From the NCBI GenBank assembly GCA_026770595.1, contig MU634354.1, forward strand, positions 1 to 12,981: a DNA stretch of 12,981 nucleotides. Direction: 5' to 3'. Positions 8,354 to 12,981 of the stretch are shown piece after piece (the first letter of the stretch is position 1; the number at the start of each line of letters is the position of its first letter). The position numbers and the translations under genes were made by a program. The DNA comes from Ochromonadaceae sp. CCMP2298. Lineage: Eukaryota; Sar; Synurophyceae; Ochromonadales; Ochromonadaceae. The notes under the pieces were generated by a model. The model did not search any database. It had not been told where the DNA came from and was given only the letters and a program-made list of their open reading frames with translations.

Positions 8354-9396
8354 ATGCACAGCCTCGCCGCAGCAAACTTCCAATCCCACGCACTAGTGCG
8401 GGCGACCCAGTTCTTGCACCTTAGACATCTGGCAGGTGTGACAGGTGTGGTAGGTGCGGTGGGCGAGACAGTACTAGTGGACGAACTTCTCAACCTGATG
8501 GATTCAGAGGTGACGGCTTACGGATTGAACAAATCGGACATTGTTAGCTTTATGTTCACACGGAACTTCCCAACTATAGTATCTATTAGAGCTGACGCAT
8601 CCCGAAACGTGGTGGCGGTAGATTACGAGGACTGCAGCAGCCTGGTGAGAGAGGAGATATTCTTCAGCCCAGCGCCGGAATGCAAGATAGTCTCGGTGCG
8701 GGGAACCTACGCAGGGGAAGGGGATGCGACCTCGCTGCCACTGCGTGTGGGTGTGGGTGTGGGAGAGGGGGTGGGAGAGGGGTTGGGAGAGGGGGTGGGA
8801 GGTGCAGGAGAGGGGGCGGGAGTAGGTGTGAGAGAGGGCAGAACGCTGGTGACGCTAAGGCTGCTGCGGCTCGCGGCTGCCATTCTTTTCACCGATGTGC
8901 ACCGGGATCTGCCAGCCTATGCAGGCAAGTATTAAACCCCTCCTACTATACTGTAAATGTATACTAACCGCTACCATTTTATACTAACAGCCTACCTAAC
9001 AGACGCCACCCCTGCCTTCGGTGCGGTGGGTCGGGAGGCTATTCTGGAGATCGAGACACAGGGTAACACCCCTATTATAAACATTGTGTATTTAACCCCC
9101 TATTAACCCCCATTTATTTATTCCCTCTTTATATTACCCACACAGGAACCAAAGCAGGCACACGCTTCTCTTTGCCCTTTCCTTTGCTGGTAAACGCAGA
9201 GGCGCGCTGCGTAGTGGTGGACTTCCTCGCCCACAGTACGTACAGTCCCGATACCGGGACTTCCACGCAGCGGGGCACTGACTTTTTGTATTTGGATATA
9301 GACGCCCAGAAGGTGCTGAGATTGGACACATTACGACACACTCTCGCACAGCCCGACTGGGTCCTACAACACTTCGGGGGGAAACTCTCATCGTAG
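8354..9396 (+). CDS. Unrecognised protein, three exons
   Basis: Exons 8354-8924, 8991-9062 and 9146-9396 join in frame to give 297 residues. Intron 1 uses a GC donor (CAG|GCAAGT) with a CAG acceptor; intron 2 is GT-AG. The ATG is the first in frame after an upstream stop (8246-8248). I do not recognise the protein. Residues 1-130 look globular, with alternating hydrophobic segments such as NFPTIVSIRAD and RNVVAVDYED. Residues about 132-159 are a Gly/Val/Glu repeat made by GGGTGTGGGAGAGG-type DNA, possibly a disordered insert. Residues 160-297 return to normal composition, with segments such as AVGREAILEIETQ, LPFPLLVNAEARCVVVDFLAH and FLYLDIDAQKVLRLD, suggesting mixed alpha/beta structure. No signal peptide or clear membrane helix is seen. 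Coherent splicing and composition make it a real gene; the function is unknown. Confidence 0.7.
8740..8830 (+). repeat. G-rich GGGTGTGGGAGAGG repeat inside coding exon
   Basis: A run of GGTGTGGG and GGGAGAGG units encoding the Gly/Val/Glu tract of the unknown protein. The many G-runs of three or more fit the sequence rule for intramolecular G-quadruplexes on the sense strand. Confidence 0.8.
8925..8990 (+). other. GC-AG intron in the unknown gene
   Basis: A 66-nt intron bounded by CAG|GCAAGT and ACTAACAG. The donor fits the extended consensus expected of GC-AG introns, and splicing here keeps the frame through exons 2 and 3. Reading through instead stops at TAA within 10 nt. A TACTAAC-type branch-point motif occurs close to the acceptor (ATACTAACAG) and again upstream. 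Confidence 0.7.
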
Positions 9397-9397
9397 C

Positions 9398-9485
9398 TGC
9401 AGATAGCAGACGGTAGGCAGTAGGCAGCAGGCAACAGGTAATAGGCAGCAGGCAGCAGATAGCAGATAGCAGGCAATAGGTAGGG
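9398..9485. repeat. Degenerate GCAGATA/GCAGGCA repeat tract
   Basis: About 12 loosely tandem units of 7 nt, such as GCAGATA, GCAGGCA and GTAGGCA, starting two bases after the stop of the unknown gene. They match the tract in Rab28 intron 4 (2536-2640) in unit and composition. A single short stretch of the same kind (GGTAGATAGCAGG) is at 738-750. Confidence 0.8.
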
Positions 9486-9509
9486 AGGAACCTGTAATGT
9501 ATGTACACA

Positions 9510-9535
9510 ATGTTTATTAATCCTTAATAAGACAT
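9510..9535. terminator. AT-rich hairpin downstream of the unknown gene
   Basis: ATGTTTATTAA (9510-9520) pairs with TTAATAAGACAT (9524-9535) around a three-base loop, about 115 nt after the stop codon. It could be a 3'-end structure of the unknown gene's transcript. The role is inferred from position only. Confidence 0.35.
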
Positions 9536-10280
9536 GTATAAGTCGCACACAAACTTTTCGACATTGTAGAAAAGACCTTTCCCCACAGTCCCCGTCCCCA
9601 GTCCCAAGTTCCCAGTTCCCAATTTGCAGCTCTTCGCACAGATCTTATTAGGTAGGCAGTAGTGATTGGGTGAGGGGAATCTAGATTCGTAGGTGCATCG
9701 GCCCAGGACCTACCCATGCACCCGTGCAAGAGCTCCGTTAATGGCAGGAAATAGGGATGGGATGGGGGGAATCTAGGGAATCTAGTAACTGGCGGCTGGT
9801 AGATTCTAAGATTCTCTATCATCATTGAGACACAGCAATAACCAAGATTAGTAATAAGGGTTTTATTTTTTGAGTATGATACACAAATGCTTGTACGCTA
9901 CAAAAAAATCCGCATACCGTATACACTGTCTGCTGTCACACACTCTTTGTGGCAATACAGTTTGCTAAGACTTAAGGGCCTTCAGTAGGGGGGGAGGTAG
10001 GAAACTAACGCTATATAAAAATAGAAAAGCATTGGTTAAAGTATATTTTTTTCGTTGGTGTTACATCAAAAATACCGACCAGGAGGCCTGTCTTACTGTC
10101 TGAGCTGAACTTCTAAGGGTTCAACTGAAGTAACTGAAGGATGCTGTGAGAGCGTGGTGCATGGGCATGAGGGGCTAGAAGTCGTCAAACTAATCCCACA
10201 GGATGAGTCTGATATTATGTACAAATATACCAAATACCGAAGTATTCTTGCTCTGTGCCTGGCCATATGGCTCCGGGAGG

Positions 10281-10305
10281 TGAGCCCAGCGGGATGCTGG
10301 GCTCA
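10281..10305. repeat. Perfect 10-bp hairpin
   Basis: TGAGCCCAGC (10281-10290) and GCTGGGCTCA (10296-10305) are exact reverse complements with a 5-nt loop. It lies about 230-260 nt downstream of the epimerase stop codon on the minus strand, so it may form in the epimerase 3' UTR. Confidence 0.85.
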
Positions 10306-10400
10306 GGGATGCGATTGCAATTGCCCAAAGGCTCTGGCAGGGGGTACAGGAGCCGGTACCCGGGTACAGGGGCGTGTCAGTGTCAGTGTACGTACCCCTC

Positions 10401-10431
10401 CTCTCGCTCAGGTGAAATAACTGAGCGAGAG
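10401..10431. repeat. Perfect 11-bp hairpin near the epimerase 3' end
   Basis: CTCTCGCTCAG (10401-10411) and CTGAGCGAGAG (10421-10431) are exact reverse complements with a 9-nt loop. It lies 107-137 nt after the epimerase stop codon. Candidate 3' UTR stem-loop; regulation is not shown. Confidence 0.85.
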
Positions 10432-10537
10432 TAGTATGGGGAGTGGCAGATAGAGATCAGCTGACTTGGCTAGGGGCTATGTGCACTGTATCGCGTGTAT
10501 GATGCAACGCACATGGTTGTGCGGGGCGTCAAACACT

Positions 10538-11812
10538 CTAGAATCTTCTCACGCGTTCATTGATCTGCCCCTCGCTCTTCATAACATAGCTGGACAACTC
10601 AAGGTCCGAGGAGTGAGGGTGGTTCAGACCCTTCTTAGACCTTGGGGACTCATCAAAGGGGGTGTGGCTCTTCATGCCCACCCCTTCGGCCCGTTTGCAC
10701 CCATACGAAGCCGCCTCCGCCTCGGCCAGCTCCAACTCGAGGTCCAGCTCTGCATCTGCGTCGGAGCCCTCTGACTTAGCATCTTGGTCGAAGAAGCCCC
10801 CCTCTGCGGCGCTAATGTACCACTCCGCAGTGCGGCGGATGCCCTCTTCGAAGGGCACCTTGGGGGCGTAACCTAGCAGCGTTTGGGCCTTCGTGATGTC
10901 CGCGCAGGTGCGGTCGACGTCGCCGGGCTGGCAGGGGAGGATCTCTATCACGGCCTTTTTGCCGACCGCCTTCTCGACTAGCGAGATGAAGTCGGACAGC
11001 AGGCAGGGGCGGCCGTTGCCCAGGTTTATCACCTCGCAGCCCAGGGGTGTATCGATGGACGCCACGACGCCTTCCACGATATCGTCGATGTAGGTGTAGT
11101 CGCGGGAGGTGGAGCCGTCTCCGTACTGCTGGATGAAGTGGCCGTTGTACACGCGGTCGATGAACTTGAAAGGCGCCATGTCGGGGCGGCCCCTGGGTCC
11201 GTAGACTGTGAAGAACCGCAGACCGGTGGTGTTGAGGCCGTAGAGGTGGTGGAAGGTGTAGGCGAACAGTTCGCAGGCCTTCTTGGATGCGGCGTAGGGG
11301 GAGACAGGCTTGTCGACGATGTCCGACTCAGACAGGACTGCGTTGGTGGAGCATCCGTAGACAGAGCTGCTCGAGGCGTACACGAAGTTTTTGCAAGAGT
11401 ACTGGCGGGCCAGGTCGAGCAGGCGGGTGGTACCCTCGACGTTGCTGTGCACGTAAATGTACGGGTCCACGATGGAGGGGCGGACGCCGGCGCGCGCGGC
11501 GAGGTGGCAGATGTGGGTGGGACGCTCGCGCTCGAAGACCTCGGACATGAAGTCGACGTCGCAGATGTCTCCGCGGTAGACGGTGCATCCTTCGAAGCTG
11601 CGCAGGTGGTCGAGGTTGCTCTGCTTGATGCGCACGTCGTAGTAGTCGTTCATCTCGTCCACGATAACCACCTTGTCGCCCCTCTTTAGCAGGTACTCAC
11701 TCACGTGGGAGCCGATGAATCCGGCGCCCCCGGTCATGAGCACGATCTTGGAATCGGAGGTCATCTCGTCCAGCTTGACGAACTCGGAGAACTCGGACTC
11801 AAAGGCAGACAT
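10538..11812 (-). CDS. UDP-glucuronate 4-epimerase-like NAD-dependent sugar epimerase
   Basis: A single uninterrupted 424-residue frame on the minus strand, unlike its intron-rich neighbours. It belongs to the extended short-chain dehydrogenase family. The NAD-binding motif TGGAGFIG is at 27-34, the Ser region YASSSSVYG at 145-153, and the catalytic YAASK at 173-177. The stretches LAARAGVRPSIVDPYIYVHSNVEGT, LRFFTVYGPRGRPDMAPFKF and GDGSTSRDYTYIDDIVEG closely fit UDP-glucuronate 4-epimerases (plant GAE, bacterial CapI type). These make UDP-galacturonate for pectin-like or other acidic polysaccharides. A UDP-glucose 4-epimerase role is less likely but not excluded. The conserved domain ends near 337. 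An extra tail of about 80 residues follows, with an acidic Asp/Glu/Leu/Ala stretch (347-369) and then a basic, Ser-rich end. No membrane anchor is in this frame, while plant enzymes are Golgi type II membrane proteins. The ATG follows a CA-rich leader. Confidence 0.93.
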   Translation of the reverse strand: MSAFESEFSEFVKLDEMTSDSKIVLMTGGAGFIGSHVSEYLLKRGDKVVIVDEMNDYYDVRIKQSNLDHLRSFEGCTVYRGDICDVDFMSEVFERERPTHICHLAARAGVRPSIVDPYIYVHSNVEGTTRLLDLARQYSCKNFVYASSSSVYGCSTNAVLSESDIVDKPVSPYAASKKACELFAYTFHHLYGLNTTGLRFFTVYGPRGRPDMAPFKFIDRVYNGHFIQQYGDGSTSRDYTYIDDIVEGVVASIDTPLGCEVINLGNGRPCLLSDFISLVEKAVGKKAVIEILPCQPGDVDRTCADITKAQTLLGYAPKVPFEEGIRRTAEWYISAAEGGFFDQDAKSEGSDADAELDLELELAEAEAASYGCKRAEGVGMKSHTPFDESPRSKKGLNHPHSSDLELSSYVMKSEGQINERVRRF

Positions 11813-12005
11813 TGTGTGTGTATGTTTGTGTGTGAAGAACTTGTTGATGCTTCGAAGTTGTGAGGCTCTTCAAGAAAAAGTTGTGCGAGGAAGCGGAGGA
11901 AAAGCAAGAAGCAAGAAGCAAGATGAGAAGGCCAATGGTGCAGTGAGGATTCGTGGTTGAATGAATGACGGATGTGGAACCCAAAAAGCTATTGGGCCCT
12001 TGCAT
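11799..12005 (-). other. Upstream ORF with hydrophobic segment before the epimerase
   Basis: On the minus strand an ATG at 12005 opens a 68-codon frame starting MQGPNSFLGSTS. It ends at 11799, overlapping the first 14 nt of the epimerase in another frame. It contains a hydrophobic run (CTIGLLILLLASCF) that would suit a membrane anchor or signal peptide. It may be a regulatory upstream ORF, an exon joined by splicing in some transcripts, or chance. Confidence 0.25.
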
Positions 12006-12229
12006 TCTTGTTCTGATATAGGCGCCACCACCAGTGCGATATCTCAACTGGCGCTTATAAACGATAACGGGAATTCCCCCTGACGCACCCTTGCCTTCTT
12101 GCCACGTTCAAGTTTTTTTTTCTGAAAAAAGAGAACGCAAGCGCCTGTGTGAATATTCGGAAAACTTCTTCAACCGCAGGGGGTGTTTTTTCTCCGAAGG
12201 GGGGACCTTCCCCGGGAACAATCATGTGC
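11813..12229. promoter_or_regulatory. Epimerase upstream region
   Basis: On the minus strand the sequence just before the epimerase start is CA-rich and pyrimidine-rich, with three CTTGCTT units (around 11903-11925). An inverted repeat TATAGGCGCCA (12017-12027) and TGGCGCTTATA (12049-12059, one mismatch) lies about 210-250 bp upstream and could be part of the promoter or another foldback. No certain TATA box is assigned. Confidence 0.4.
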
Positions 12230-12426
12230 CCGGATTCCCTATTTTCTGTTGGGATGGAATAGCTGATCTTTTGTGTCTTTATTTTGGCGTCTTTACACAC
12301 AAATTGGTGAATCAGTGGTACAAAATTGTGTGTAAAAATAAAAATTACTTCACAAATTTGTATGAAAAGACGCCAAAATAGTGAAATGGCCCATGATCTC
12401 TTACCGAGTGGAAAATAGGGAATCCC
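12230..12426. repeat. Foldback element D with two paired blocks
   Basis: The outer arms GGATTCCCTATTTTC (about 12231-12245) and GAAAATAGGGAATCC (12411-12425) are exact reverse complements. The inner arms, TATTTTGGCGTCTTTACACACAAATT-type at 12280-12311 and the matching 12349-12380, pair with few mismatches around a short centre. About 200 bp in total with no coding capacity. It resembles a MITE-like non-autonomous element. Confidence 0.8.
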
Positions 12427-12491
12427 GTAAGTTAAAACTTATCGTGGCTTGAGGGGTTGCCAATCCAAGAGAGGTAAACAGTCCGCAAGTT

Positions 12492-12712
12492 CATCGGAAC
12501 TCCGCCTAAAAAAATGGCGGTCTCGTTCAAACCGATTTGCTGTTTTTGGCTGGTGGATCCGATTTTTAATCAGCTGAAATGAAGGGGGACCGGCTGTGTT
12601 TTTTTTAAAACAATTATTTTTGTGAAACAGAGACTGGCAGAGAGTCTACATTATTTTAGCTGATAGCACGCAAATTATCGACTCCGCCATTTTTTAGGGC
12701 GGAGTGCCAATG
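12492..12712. repeat. Foldback element E with 34-bp terminal inverted repeats
   Basis: The left arm (12492-12525, with ACTCCGCCT and AATGGCGG) is the reverse complement of the right arm (12679-12712, with CCGCCATTTTTTAGGGCGGAGT) with a few mismatches. Each arm also folds on itself because CCGCC and GGCGG flank the A/T run. Length about 220 bp; non-coding centre. Confidence 0.8.
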
Positions 12713-12715
12713 AAA

Positions 12716-12854
12716 GTACTGCTAGTTGGGGGTCACGCTAAAAACGCCCTTTTTTACCCGGAACTGAATGATTACGCGGGTTTTATTTAGATGAATAAAA
12801 CCCACTATAGGTAAACAATTTTTGGCGGATAAAATTACCCCCAAGTAGCAGTAC
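12716..12854. repeat. Foldback element F
   Basis: GTACTGCTAGTTGGGGGT (12716-12733) pairs with 12837-12854 (ACCCCCAAGTAGCAGTAC) with one mismatch. In the centre, GGGTTTTATT (12778-12787) and AATAAAACCC (12794-12803) form a perfect 10-bp hairpin. It starts 3 bp after element E ends. Confidence 0.8.
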
Positions 12855-12860
12855 CTGTGG

Positions 12861-12924
12861 ACTGGTAAAGGGTTTATCTGCCAATCTGTCAACATATCTG
12901 GGTTTTAGAACCCTTAGTACCAGT
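12861..12924. repeat. Inverted repeat G
   Basis: ACTGGTAAAGGGTT (12861-12874) pairs with AACCCTTAGTACCAGT (12909-12924) with a 2-nt gap. It follows element F closely and may belong to the same or a further foldback element. Confidence 0.6.
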
Positions 12925-12981
12925 TAGTGTTGGGTTTAATCCTATCATATGCAGTTTGGTACGTTACAGTTACAATAGGCA

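Larger units (their letters stand above)
9397..10537. other. Gene-free 3' region between convergent genes
   Basis: 1.14 kb with no supported gene between the stop codons of the unknown gene (+) and the epimerase (-). It contains the GCAGATA repeat tract (9398-9485), a small AT-rich hairpin (9510-9535), and CCCAGTTCCC-type repeats (about 9585-9625). GGGAATCTAG copies lie near 9675 and 9767. The stretch 9840-10080 is AT-rich. Between 10281 and 10431 are two perfect hairpins and a 12-bp GTACCCGGGTAC palindrome (10356-10367), flanked by GGGTACAGG direct repeats 20 nt apart. On the minus strand an AATAAA (9867-9862) is a distant candidate polyadenylation signal. Confidence 0.55.

Noticed and set aside
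8167-8493. Minus-strand frame with poly-Glu
   Set aside because: The Glu run is only the complement of the TCC tract, and the frame overlaps the start of the better supported plus-strand gene.
9129-9548. Minus-strand frames with Leu/Pro/Ala/Tyr-rich repeats
   Set aside because: They are translations of the GCAGATA repeat tract and overlap the last exon of the unknown gene.
10100-10140. tRNA-like GGTTCAA
   Set aside because: No acceptor, D or anticodon stems can be built around it.
10154-10420. 88-codon plus-strand frame
   Set aside because: It spans the hairpins and palindrome, has no motif and lies in the 3' region between convergent genes.
10281-10431. Bacterial-type rho-independent terminators
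   Set aside because: The hairpins lack a following T-run and the window is eukaryotic, so this reading does not apply.
11138-11689. 183-codon open frame on the plus strand
   Set aside because: It is antisense to the conserved core of the epimerase and has a repetitive Val/Asp/Gly composition typical of a shadow frame in GC-rich coding DNA.
12055-12381. Open frames of 81 and 96 codons on both strands
   Set aside because: They cross the foldback element and show no coding features; the inverted repeat explains the sequence.

Overview
This is a eukaryotic nuclear window. Several genes are split by spliceosomal introns with GT-AG borders, plus one apparent GC-AG intron. Introns are short (about 66-186 nt), AT- or pyrimidine-rich, and separate GC-rich exons. 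The coding genes are ordinary eukaryotic housekeeping or organelle genes, and the intergenic DNA is full of small foldback repeats. The organism looks like a flagellated protist or alga. Rab28 is mostly found in ciliated lineages, the BiP ends in DDEL (a variant also reported for diatom BiP), and a UDP-glucuronate 4-epimerase-type enzyme is typical of organisms that build acidic polysaccharides. A stramenopile is my best guess, but this is inference and no marker here is decisive.

Layout from left to right. 1-930: no convincing gene; a roughly 100 bp foldback element (318-420) and short tandem duplications. 931-1125: a small possible exon ending in a CTGCGT hexanucleotide repeat. 1606-1985 (+): a two-exon gene for a 64-residue SERF/4F5-like protein. 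2344-3602 (-): five-exon Rab28-like GTPase, 232 residues, with a C-terminal CaaX box. 3603-4106: a 504 bp divergent promoter. 4107-7145 (+): ten-exon ER Hsp70 (BiP), 656 residues, with signal peptide and DDEL. 7146-8353: intergenic, with a roughly 235 bp foldback element and a second hairpin. 8354-9396 (+): three-exon gene for a 297-residue protein I do not recognise. 9397-10537: gene-free 3' region with degenerate GCAGATA repeats and two perfect hairpins. 10538-11812 (-): intronless UDP-glucuronate 4-epimerase-like NAD-dependent sugar epimerase with an acidic tail. 11813-12981: promoter of the epimerase, then a cluster of foldback elements.

The genes do not form a pathway. BiP and Rab28 share a divergent promoter region, and BiP (ER folding), Rab28 (membrane and ciliary traffic) and the epimerase (nucleotide-sugar supply) all serve the endomembrane system in a broad sense, but this may be coincidence.

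The most unusual signals are two pairs of look-alike introns inside the BiP gene (introns 3 and 6; introns 2 and 7), which suggest intron copying or introner-like elements. The others are the repeated small foldback elements in the intergenic DNA, a degenerate heptamer-type repeat shared between a Rab28 intron and the 9.4 kb region, and a hydrophobic upstream ORF in front of the epimerase.
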